Assembly: GCA_023105745.1 (NCBI GenBank)
Contig: JALGQZ010000004.1
Coordinates: 12,364,451 to 12,428,450, forward strand
Direction of reading: 5' to 3'
Source of the DNA: Austropuccinia psidii
Lineage: Eukaryota; Basidiomycota; Pucciniomycetes; Pucciniales; Sphaerophragmiaceae
DNA length: 64,000 bases
Part shown: positions 22,045 to 33,281 of the stretch, in pieces
Layout: each line of letters starts with the position of its first letter
Position numbering within the stretch: position 1 is the stretch's first letter
Notes under the pieces: model-generated
Seen by the model: the letters and a program-made list of their open reading frames with translations, nothing else
Told to the model about the DNA's origin: nothing
Databases searched by the model: none
Made by a program: the position numbers and the translations under genes

Positions 22045-25000
22045 AGGAGGAAAGAGTCAGACCCATGATCCAGAAGCTGTTGGATTTGGTAAAGGAAGTA
22101 CACAAGAACCAGAAGTAGTTGTAAACCACTCTAGAATCAGTAGTCCTAGTAATAGAAACATTAACCCCACTCAGACTGAAAATAACATTGTCACATCTGA
22201 GAGTAACATCAACAGTGATACACTGTGGTTACAAGTGTCCCAATATGCTGAACAATCTGCAAAGCAATTTGCAGAAATCAAAGATAGCCAAGAGAGGATG
22301 AGACAAACTCAAGCCTCCTTGGAACAAATAGTTAAGAATCTTCAAGAAGGATATGCTCAACTGAGCAAAGCCTCTGAAGAATCCAACAAAAGACTTAACC
22401 AAGTCTTTGAAGAACAACACCACAGCACAAGGGACAGGGAGTGTCTGGATCAAGACATTAACAAATTGTTTAATGCCTATCATAGCTTAAAGCCCCAACC
22501 ACAAGGCCAAGCTATGGAGAATCCATATCAACCAGATGCCATGTTGTTGAATAAGGCAAGATCTCCATCACAATACCAGGATGGAGATGGCATGTCTTAT
22601 TCAGAGAAGGAAGCCTTGAAACAGCTTCCTGAGGCCTCAAACTGGCCCAAATTCTCTGGATCAGGAGAATATGATCATATGGAACTCATAGATTATATTG
22701 ATGGACTCTTCATTGATGTACCAAGCATACCAGACTACTGGATTACTGCTATATTGAATACTGCATTTAAAGGTCATGCAAGTATATGGTACACAGAAAT
22801 GAAAGAAATCCATGGCAGAAGAAACTGGCCATGGTGGAACAGTCAAATAATCCAAAAGTACAGTAATGGAACTTGGATATGGCAAAAGACCATGTCATTT
22901 GAAAATGACAAATACTCTGTGGACAAAGATCCATATGAGTGGTGTCTCAGACAGTCTAAAAGACTTAAAGCCATTGATCCTCAGATGAACATCCAGATGA
23001 GGAATCACAAACTCCTGACACAACTGCCAGGAGAACTAGAGCATGCAGTAAAATGCAGATGCAACCAAAATTGCACTCTAGATGACATAGCCAATACCTT
23101 ACAACACATAAGGAAAAGGACTAATATAGGGAAATTCACCCCATATAGAAGCAGTAGTTTCAAAGAGAAACAACCTTTCAGGGTTGAGTTTAGAGACAAA
23201 CCCAGAGAAAGAGTGGCAGAAGTGGCAAAGAAGAAGAATTCTTGTCACAATTGTGGTTCAACAGACCACTATGCCAACAACTGTCCAAAAGCAAAGAAGA
23301 AAGTCTATGCTATAGGAAAACTCCCTGAAGAAGAACCTCCAACAGAGGATTCTGAACCAGACTCTATGGGAGATGCCATCAGAGAACCATCTGATGATGA
23401 TCAAGACCCAAGAGAGGAATTTCTAGTGGATTACCAAGAAGAAACCCCATTAGAAATCCAGGATATACAGTTGGAAGCAGGCATGCCACAAGACACTGCC
23501 AACAAAAACTTGTGCAAACACACACAAGATGCACAAACATTCCTGGTTACACCAACCAAAGGAATGGCATATATACATGGAACAGCCACAGAAATGACTG
23601 TATGTATTGACAATGCTCAGCACCCACTGATCATTGACAGTGGAGCACATTGCTCCATAGTGGCCAGAAATTATCTGGATATCCACTTCCCAAACTGGGA
23701 AAAACAGCTCTTGCCCACTAAGGCAAAGAACTTCAAAAGTGCATCAGGGAAGATGACTTCCATTGGGACAATTATCAAAGAGATAATTATACCCCACAGG
23801 AAGGGTAATATCAGACTCAACCCAGAGTTTGTAGTGCTTGAAGATGCCCACATCCAAGGGTTCTTACTGGGAAAAGATTACCAGAGGATGTATGGCATAG
23901 ATATTTACAACCGTAAAAACAGGCACATTACCATTGGTACCAACAAGGAAAAGAAATTTTCACTTGATATATACCACATATCTTCACAGGATCCATTAGA
24001 AGAACTCTTGAAGGAATTCAAGGAGGGACAGTTTAGCACTACCCTCACCAGTAAACAAAAACTAAGTTTACTGAAGATGCTGAAGAAGAACAGACCAGCA
24101 TTTGCCATTGGTGAAGAACCACTAGGCAAGATTAAAGGCCATGATATAGAACTATATCTGGATGTGGAAAGACCTTATCCACCCATGCTGAGGAGACCTC
24201 CTTATCCAGCAAGTCTGGAAACCAGGAAAGAAATTGAAAAACACATCAATGAACTCCTGGACATGGATGTCATCAGGAAGATTGGACATAACGAAATAGT
24301 GGAAATCACCACTCCTGTCCTGATCACCTGGCATGATGGCAAGTCTAGATTGTGTGGAGACTTCAGAGCCCTGAATAACTACACAAAATCAGACAGGTAC
24401 CCTATACCAAGGATACCTCATGCCTTGGATAAGCTGGCCAAAGCCAAATACATAACCAATATGGATTGTATGAAAGGCTTCCACCAGAATGGAGTTAAAC
24501 CAAACTCCATGAAGTTGCTCAGAATAATATGCCATATGGGCATATATGAGTACACTAGGATGCCATTTGGCATCAAGAATGCACCAGCCCACTTCCAAAG
24601 GATGATGGACACCATATTTCAAGAAGAAATAATGGAAGGCTGGATGGTAGTATATATTGATGATATCATTATATACTCAGAGACATGGGAAGACCATGTA
24701 AAATACATAGACAGAGTGCTAAGTAAATGTACACCCATTAATCTGAAAATTTCACTTAAAAAGTGTAATTTTGGCCAACAAGAGCTACTAGCTCTAGGAC
24801 ACAAAGTCTCAGGCGTTAGTCTGGCAATTGACCAGAACAAAGTAGCAGCAGTACTGCAAAAGCCAGTACCAAAGAACATCAAAGAGATGCAATCTTTCCT
24901 TGGATTTGCTAGCTACTATAGAAACCACATCAAAAACTTTGCCCACATAACTAGTAGTTTATACAAGTTATGCTCAAAGGATGTAGTTTTTGAAATAACC

Positions 25001-27238
25001 AAGGAAAGGAGGGATGCATATGAGAGGATCAAACATGAACTCACAAATGCACCTGTGCTCATCTTGCCTGACTTTGAACTACCATTCAAGTTATATATAG
25101 ATGCAGCATGCAGCCAAGGCTTGGGAGCAGCCCTTCACCAAAGACAAATTGTGGATGGTGAACCAAGAGAAGGTGTAATATGCTACATCTCCAGGCAGCT
25201 GAAAGATTCAGAAGCCAGGTATGGGGCCACCCAGACAGAATGTCTATGTCTAGTCTGGGCTCTAGAAAAACTCCATTATTATTTGGAGGGAGAAGTCTTT
25301 GAAGTCTACACAGACTGCACAGCCTTGAAGTCTTTACTAAACATGAAGACTACTAATAGACACATGCTGAGATGGCAAATAGCCATCCAGGAGTATAGAG
25401 GGAACATGAACATCATATACAAGGAAGGTAAAAGCCATACCAATGCATATGGCCTTAGCAGATGGCCACTGGACAATGTCAAAAGCAATCCAGCTTATGA
25501 GCCTGAAGTTGCTGCAAAAATTACTATCCATTTTATGGAAATAAATAGGAAGAAGAACTTCAGATTCTCTTAATGGGCACCAGGGAGTGGTACCCTTGAC
25601 AGTGGAAACACTGATTCAGAAGGGACAGAAAACCCCATACTGGGAATAAGTTCCTCAGAACTGCACAATAAATTTTTCAATGCAGTACTGAAATCTTATG
25701 CTAAACACAAACAGTGTAGCATACTACTCCAACTCCTTCAACAAAAATACAGGAGCCCAGAACTGGAAACCCAGCTGGAGGAACCCTGGTTGAGGGCCTA
25801 TAAGGACAATAAATTCTTCCTTATAGATGGCCTGATTTATCACAGAGAAAGGCACACCAGTGCACTCACAGTGATAGACAGAGACCACATCTCTTTAATC
25901 AGGCAGGAATGCCATGACTGCCCCTACATGGGACACATGAGTGAGGACAGGACTAAAGAGAGGGTAGCAAGCACAGCTTGGTGGCCCAAGTGGGAGCAAG
26001 AGTTGAGTGAATACATCAACACTTGTGAAAGATGCCAAAAGGCAAATAGAAAACATGGGAAAAAATATGGGTTGCTTCAACACATAGAAGAACCCAAACA
26101 CCCATGGGAAACCATCAACATGGACTGGGTCACAGGACTTGTCCCAGGAGGCAAAGAAAACTACAATGCCTGCCTAATCATAGTAGATAGGTTCAGCAAG
26201 AGCATGAGATGTCTACCATGCCATAAAGAGGACACAGCCATGGACACTGCTCTGTTATTTTGGAAGAACATCATATCCACCTGTGGAGTCCCTAAGATCA
26301 TAATTAGTGACAGGGACCCAAAATTCACATCTGAATTTTGGACCAATTTATATGACATGCTTGGCACCAAGCTTTCTTTTTCCACAGCTTACCATCCACA
26401 AACAGATGGCCTAGCTGAGAGGATGATCCAAACAATGGAGGACATCCTCAGGAGGTTCTGTGCCTATGGCATGGAATACAAAGACCATGAGGGATACACC
26501 CATGATTGGGTCACCCTCTTACCAGCAGTCCAACTGGCTTATAATACAAGCCAGCACTCTACCACAGGAAAAACACCTGCACTGGTAGAGAAAGGGTGGA
26601 ATCCCCTGTTACCTGTGGATCACTTGAAGAAAAATCTTCTGACTATCCACCCCACAGCCAAAGACTTCCATGATATGTGGAAGAAAGCCTGTGATACTGC
26701 TGCCAAATGCATAGCTGAGGCCAAAGAGTATAACAAGCAGAGGTGGGACAAATCACATATGGAACCTGACTTCAAGGAAGGGGACCAGGTGTTAGTGTCT
26801 ACACTAAACTTTAACAATCTCAAAGGACCCAAGAAAATGAGAGACTCATTTGTAGGGCCCTTCACTATCATTAAGTTGATTGGGAAGAATGCAGTAGAGA
26901 TCAAGCTCACTGAGGAGTTTTCTAGGAAACACCCAGTCTTTCCAGTGAGCCTGGTCAAACCATACTTCCAAACAGAGGAGGATAAATTCCCCTCCAGGAA
27001 GAAAAACATCACTCCACCAGAAATAGTGGAAGTAGAAGACTCTCCTGGACCTGTGAGTAAAATCATCAGGGCCAGAAAAATCAGACTTAATGGGAAGGAT
27101 CAGAGACAATATCTATTCAGATTCAAGAACCAGACAGCTGACAAAGACAAATGGTTGGCAGAGGATGCCATACCAGATGGAAACCTTCATTTAAGGAGAT
27201 TCAGAGCCTCTAGGAGGACTGAACAGTCTCATCTATGA
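21399..27238 (+). pseudogene. Element B gag-pol polyprotein (few lesions)
   Basis: It starts at ATG 21399, inside the ORF1 intron. The frame runs to TAA at about 21960-21962 (a Gln codon is likely ancestral). A 1-nt loss near 22060 shifts it to the frame open from about 22065 to TAA 25571-25573, and the same frame resumes to 27238. Domains: gag capsid ([11 protein letters not shown]), zinc knuckle [14 protein letters not shown], protease [10 protein letters not shown] with YIDDIIIYS, RNase H ([11 protein letters not shown]), integrase zinc finger and D,D-x-E core ([23 protein letters not shown]), GPF motif, and a divergent chromodomain-like tail ending near RRFRASRR. A Tyr replaces the expected Asp in TNAYGLSR. 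Confidence 0.88.
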
Positions 27239-27262
27239 TGAGCCTTTTTTAGAGGGAGGGTA

Positions 27263-28700
27263 TGTCAGCCTGTGACTCAAAACCAGAGCACAAGCATGAC
27301 AGCCAAAATACCATAAACCAATGGTATAGCCAAAATACCACCAAAACATGGAGCTGAGCCAAATTATCTCAGAAGATATCAAAAGAAAGAGGAAACTCAC
27401 CCCTTTCTGAAAATATAAGTCCCATAACCATAGGACAAGAAATAACAAAGTTATTCCTGCTCAAAGTTATTGCTGAGCATAAACCTTAATTTTCACCTCT
27501 CATCTAAAATCTAGAAGGAGAGGCTTAACCCCATCAAATGGGTATTCAAAATGAAGCTCTAAGCCAGGGCTATCTAATGGTGCTAGCCAAACTGAGCTAG
27601 CACCAGTATTACTTGAGTTATGGTCAAATTCAGACCAAATAAGGGTGAACAAAACATTCACCTCTCATCTAACTTTTACAGTTTTAGTGTGAGATACTTA
27701 AAGTGGGGTCTTTTTGGAAAGAGCACAATCAGGGCTATCTGATGGTGCCATCCATTTCCTCATAGCTGAACTACAACAGAGGTTATTGGCCAAACAAGCT
27801 TAATACAGCTTTTTGCTCAGACCACGCCAATGTACAAAATACTTGTACATGGGATAACTTTGTCATATTTAATGATAACCATGTCAAGTTGGGTACCATT
27901 GTGTAGAGCCCATACAGAGCTATTCAATGAATCAACTCTGAGCTTGATATCTCAAAAACTGACAGAGTTATGACCATTTTAAGGTCAAAATCCCACCTGC
28001 TGTCATATACAGCCTTACCATGGGATAATATCCCATAACCATGAATATGAGGTGTCAAATAGACAAAGAAGCATGTTTTTACTTCAATACCTCATATGTC
28101 AGTCAATACTGGGGTCCCATACAGTTTCTGTACAGCATTCTACGCATCATACACGTCAGAATCAGGCTGTGAGGTCCCCAGATGAAAGTTTTCACCCTGT
28201 ATTGGTGAAAACAGCCCAGATGTGGTTTCAAAACCACATCTGAGCCCAATACAGGGTATACAGGCTGTTTGCAAACCACAAGTCTGTCATAGAGAGTGAA
28301 AAATCTTCACTTCCTCTACGTGGAAAGGTCTAGCAGCCTTTCCACCTCAATTTCAGGATAAAAGGAGGGCTTCTCACAGCCAAAAGCCTTTCCTCATCCT
28401 GCTCTTGAATAACCTACGTAGTAAACTGTCAAAAACAGTTTTACTCTTGGTTAATAATCAGGTATACTCTTAACTTAAAAGTATTGTAGTCTTTATTATT
28501 GTAACCCAACAGGTAAAGCTGCACCCAGGGCTTTCAACAGCGCTCACCACCACTATATCTCTATAGTAAAGCCCTTAATATCTTAATTCAATCATCTATT
28601 ATCAACTTTATTATCTTTTAAAGCTATTTTCACCGTGTCACAGTCATAGTTAAAGCCTGTAAATACTTATATACACCTTTATCATAGACTCAGCCTGACA
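27263..28700 (+). repeat. Element B 3' LTR
   Basis: 1438 bp, the partner of 19031-20468, preceded by the polypurine tract and followed by the GGGGT duplication. Confidence 0.93.
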
Positions 28701-28705
28701 GGGGT

Positions 28706-29643
28706 GGAATCAAATATAGAGGAAATCATTTCTGGAATCTTAATCTGGCTTGCTCCTTCTTCTGTAATTCCATCATGGTTCTGGCCATCTGAAATAAATT
28801 TTCCATGTCATCCTGGTGAATCTTTGGAATTATGTATTCTTGGTTGTAAGGCTTTGGGGCTGGTGCCTTCCCTTTGCCCTTGTTTGGAACTTGTGGCTGC
28901 TTTTTCATGTTGGAATTGCTGCTGCTGGCCACTGTGGCTGTATTTTTGGCACTTTCTTTGGTGGTGGAGGGTTTCTTTTCCTCCATTCTAGTTTCAAAAG
29001 CATCATGTTCTTCTTCTCCATCAATGGATGCCATCCATTGAGCAATTTGCAAGTGTTGGGATGGCCCAGGAATTTCCTCACAGTTAGGTAAGAATTCATG
29101 AAATTCTTCCACAGGTCTGCAAGGATCTGGTTCTCCTTGAGTTGAAGTGCATTGTTGTATGCACTGTGCCTGGCTTTGTATATGTCCACAGAGGCTTGTT
29201 GTGGCGGTGTTAGCTCTTTTTGAAGGTAAAATGGTATTATCAGCTTCAGAATGACCCATTTTAGTTGTTTGGAAGTCATCAACTGACCCTTTTCCTTCTG
29301 TACCTGATTGGCCTCTGCCATAATCACGTCTATTACCTTTTTGGGAGCTGCTTGAGGGGTTATAGCTGGCTCCTGACCTGGTTAAAAAGGCTTGAAATAG
29401 TATTTTTATGTCAAAAAACTTACTGTTGGCCAAATTCTTCGCTTTCTGAAGGGTATTACTTAGGTCCAAGTTAATCAGTTCAGAAGATATTGGTTCAGGT
29501 TGGTTATTTTGAGTCACAATAACAGTACTATTATGGTCTGAATTAATAGTACTGGCAGGAATAATGCTGGTGGCTGTTGAGGCTGTTTCAATGTTTTCTT
29601 GTCTTACCACGTTGTCAGACACGAAAATTAATGAAGAAACCAA
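28706..29643 (-). pseudogene. Element C 5' coding region: ORF1 and start of gag-pol
   Basis: Unspliced, it reads as one 305-codon frame (29643-28726). A perfect 46-nt intron (29423-29378, donor GTAAGT, acceptor TTAACCAG) would shift the ribosome into the frame open at 29327-28905, which holds VDIYKARHSAYNN and LLNGWHPL, homologous to element A ORF1. The ORF1 C-terminus (PKIHQDDMENLFQMARTMMEL) has moved into the other frame, so about 1 nt was gained or lost near 29000. Gag continues at 28760-28706 in a third frame and joins 19030 across B. A TGA replaces a Cys codon in the gag frame. Confidence 0.65.
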
Positions 29644-29825
29644 TTAATTAAGTAAAAAAAAGATATTTCAAAAAAGAAATAAAAATATAAGCCTCACTTA
29701 TAATATGAAAAAAAATTATTTTTTATGGATTTTTTGAATTATAAGTATTTTTTATATGTTTTTGAATTTTTCAATATAAGAAAAAAGATTTAAAAAGAGT
29801 AAAAAAAATATGTCACAGGTAAAAT

Positions 29826-29845
29826 ATCACGGCTGGGCCCCCAAA
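29826..29845 (-). other. Element C primer-binding site
   Basis: The minus strand reads TTTGGGGGCCCAGCCGTGAT next to the LTR end, two differences from element A. Confidence 0.7.
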
Positions 29846-31669
29846 TTTAAGGTGTGGATATGAAACTTTGATTAAAAATCAAGTACTTTTCCTGTCCTCA
29901 AAATTTGTATAAGGTAAAAATCAATTAAAAATAGTGAGAAATATTATTTTTAAGAGAAAACAAGCCAATTTTATTGTTTATAACTTTATTAGTATAAAAC
30001 AATGATATTATAAAGATTTCTTGTTTTACCAACAATAAAAAGTTATCCGAAAATACTCTACAAGAGATATTTAAGGCTACAAAAGAAATTTCTTCAAGAG
30101 CAATTTCAATTGGAATTAATTAAGCAAAGAACTGCAAGCAATTAATTACAGAAAAAAGTCTTAAAAAAGAATATTAAAGAGAAAACACGCCCAAAAGTGA
30201 CCAGAGTGAATATGGAAACAAAGTGACAAAGTTTACAGTGATGAAAGATGCTTTAATTCACTTTTGGGGTGGTTCAGGGGTAAAATGATTATAAAAGTTA
30301 CAAACAATGATTATAATGATTTTTTCACGTAGTTAAAAGGTTTAAAATGATTTAAAAAAGTTGGTTGGAATGTTTTATTGATTGGTTTAAGAATGTTTAA
30401 ACTAATTATAAAAGGAAAAGATTATAACATTAAGAGAAAAGTGGGGCAAAGAAGACATTCTTTTATAGCCATCAATTCTCTTACTCCAAAAGTAAATTTC
30501 AATATTGTCAGTCGTGAAAAACAGTCTGACAACAGAAAAGCCAATTATGACATCATTGAACCCTGGTTTAGACCAAAAAGGGCTGGTTTAAGCCATTTTT
30601 AGCCATTTTAGACCCTTAAATCAGCCATTACTATAGCAATACCAGGCCTAGAGCCTTCAAAACACGTCAGAATGTGTGTAAGAGGCGTAGAAACCAGTTA
30701 AAACTGTTTTTACTATGGTTGTTTTATCTTAAGGGTAGGTTTACCCTCTTGGCAACAGCTAAAACTACCCCAGTTGGTATCAAAACCTCATCATCAATTG
30801 AGTCCACAGACCCTGTAACTCAATTCCAGGCCAAAAGTGATGAACTTTTGCGGGAATTTTGACATCCCACGCCTGTCAGCAAGGATTTTGGGGGTCTAGC
30901 TCCCCCTTAGAGCTGGAGTTCCTTTTCCCCCCCCAAATTTAATCTTTCCAATTTATTTTTCCTTTAATTCCTCATCATGTATTATACTTATAATTTACAT
31001 ATGTAATTCAATTGAATTGTAGAGTACAATACAGTAATAATTGATACCTCATATGTAAATCAAAGTTCACTTATGTAATACATGCGCACATTTTGACATT
31101 TCAATTGAATTCAATTGAAAATACTTCAATTCCTCATAACTTCTAAACTAAACACAACACCTCAATTTTAACACAAAAATTGATGGTTAACACCACATGT
31201 GGTATGAATTAAATTAAAGTTTTGAGGATTTTCAACTTTTGTATTGAAAATACTAAAACCTTTATTAAGCTTATTTAGCATTGAGTTACAAGAATTTCAC
31301 TCAGAGGTGACCCCACCTGATTTTTTATGAGGAATCCAATGGTGAAATAATTTTTATATGTTTATTTATTGGATAAAAAGTTATAATAACTTTTATTTAA
31401 CTTTTTTCCAAATTCATTAATTTTTTCACAATTTTGTCAAAATTTCATTTTTACTTAATTTTTTCAAGTATAAATGTAATTTTATAATTCCAAAATTTAA
31501 TGTAATTTTATTTTTAAATTGTAATTAATTTTTTTATTTTGAATATAATTTTATATTTATATTTTGATTTTCATTTTAATAATATAAATAAATTTATTTT
31601 ATTTATATTAATATGTTAATTTTGTATTTGTGGTCTTTTGGGTATATGAAATTACCTCTAAGGCTCACA
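29846..31669 (-). repeat. Element C 5' LTR
   Basis: 1.8 kb. In its own orientation it starts TGTGAGCCTTAG (31669) and ends CCTTAAA (29846; CCTTACA in relatives). It is homologous to the G fragment at 5957-7267 in opposite orientation. The interior includes an antisense frame of 74 codons (30378-30602) also open in G. It is AT-rich from about 31380. The flank after 31669 is non-LTR DNA. Confidence 0.7.
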
Positions 31670-31987
31670 ATGTCTGTGATCATCATATTGACAAGGGCAA
31701 ATCTTGCGTCAATTGTCAGTGATTGAATTCATGTTGCACCGCGGTCAGTATAAAATCTTGCTTCAGTCGCGTTAGTCTCACTTTATAGTAACTGGATTTA
31801 GTGGGTCACATCACGTCTGGGTCAAGACAACATCAATCTTCATATGTGTCACATGAGAATGTCACTCAAAGGCCAAACCCATTTCAACAGTATTTTCAAT
31901 GTTTGGGTAATTACACCTCATGGTGCTACCCAGCATTTTTTCATGAGAAGACTTCCGCCCCACCACCTGGTCATGTCATCCCTTTAC
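31670..31987. other. No gene recognised
   Basis: Flank of element C. Nothing coding or structural stands out. Confidence 0.4.
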
Positions 31988-32623
31988 CATGCCTACTCTC
32001 ATTCTTGAATTGGCTTCCGCATCCCCGCCTAATCCTCTCCAACAATTAGAATGCTTATGTGCCAACCCCCCTCCAGATGAGACTCCAACACTGCCCCCCA
32101 CCTCCTCCCTCACCACTCCTTATGCTTCCGCATCCCCGCCTCATCTTCTCCTCTGCTTACAATCCTTGTGCTCCTGTGGGGCCCTCAAATTATGCCTCCA
32201 ATGCCGCTTACCATCCTTATGCTTGTGGAGTGCCTTCTTAACATGCCTCTGATGCTGCTTACCATCCTTATGCTTGCAGTGCCCTCCCAACATGCCTCTG
32301 ACACTGCTTACCATCCTTAAACTTGTTCAGTGCCCCCTACCACTAGCCTAATTCTTATGCTCCTGCAGTGCCCTCAAGATGAGACTATGATGCCGCCCCC
32401 CATCTCCGCCCTTACCACCCCACTGCTTACAATTCTTACGCTCCCGCAGCACCCTCACGATATTCCTCCAACACCACCCTCAACCCCCCTTATGCCTAAT
32501 CCTCTCTCCCCCGCTTACCATCCTTACACTCAGGTACTAGCTAGATCCATAGGGTATGGTGGCTTGTTGGCGTACATGATGAACGCAATCAGGGAGATAC
32601 AGGTTCAGGGTGGAAATTGGTAG
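31988..32623 (+). pseudogene. Degenerate tandem-repeat coding remnant (Y-H-P-Y-A type)
   Basis: Units of roughly 50-60 bp built on GCTTACCATCCTTATGCTTG recur imperfectly. Translated, they give A-Y-H-P-Y-A-C repeats broken by stops and frameshifts. The last part is open and ends in a non-repetitive tail, STGYGG-like then LLAYMMNAIREI, with a stop at 32621-32623. It looks like a decayed low-complexity, proline/tyrosine-rich protein. Function unknown. Confidence 0.5.
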
Positions 32624-33281
32624 GTATATTCACAATGTTGTGGTTAGGGTTTAAATCATGAGGCTCAAAAATTTAAACCTAATAAGTGGACTATTTAATA
32701 CCCAAATTGTATCTTCTGTTTCCCCAACAAAACCATTTTATTTCATATCATTCAAATGGAACACTTTGCTTAGTCCTTACCTCATGAGCGTTGAATAGTT
32801 CAAATGTTGACTTTAGTAGGTTTCTCACTAGTCAGCTTTATTCAATTTCTCACAGGGAAGTGATTTCATTGGAATGATATGAAATAATTTGCAACACATC
32901 ACCTCCTTGAATTTCCCAACAAATCATATTTTGCAAACACAATACAACAAGATCAATAGATATTGATGGAAGGTTCCAAGGCCGTTGATGGGCAGGTTTC
33001 TTTTGGTAAGCTTGTGGTTCTAAAATGTTTTTTTCTAAAAAATTCCCCAGCTATTGAACTCATGTAACATGATATTTAAGTTCTTTCAAAATTTCCAAAA
33101 TTCTCCAATATTGATATTACCTAAAAAGAAATCAATAATTAATATCTTAAGATTATCTTAGTTCAACCACTTTCAGAACTCCCGCCTTTTTTCTTCAATT
33201 TTGATCTTTTTACTCAAAGAATTTCAATCAAGTTATCCATCAACTCGTCACCATCTCTTTACTCAATAAAGTCCCTCCGCT
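32624..33281. other. No gene recognised
   Basis: AT-rich intergenic sequence before the orphan gene. No repeat or RNA gene noticed. Confidence 0.4.

Larger units (their letters stand above)
19031..28700 (+). mobile_element. Element B: complete Ty3/Gypsy retrotransposon (9.67 kb)
   Basis: 1438-bp LTRs (TGTCAGCCTG..GCCTGACA) flank a PBS, overlapping ORF1/gag-pol and a polypurine tract (AGAGGGAGGGTA, 27251-27262). The 5-bp target duplication GGGGT is at 19026-19030 and 28701-28705. The LTRs differ at about seven positions (about 99.5% identity by eye). It is inserted in element C in the opposite orientation. A few point lesions disable this copy. Confidence 0.95.

Noticed and set aside
5957..31155. 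Large foldback element made of inverted LTRs
   Set aside because: Independent elements with their own target duplications lie between; nested insertion explains the inverted copies better.
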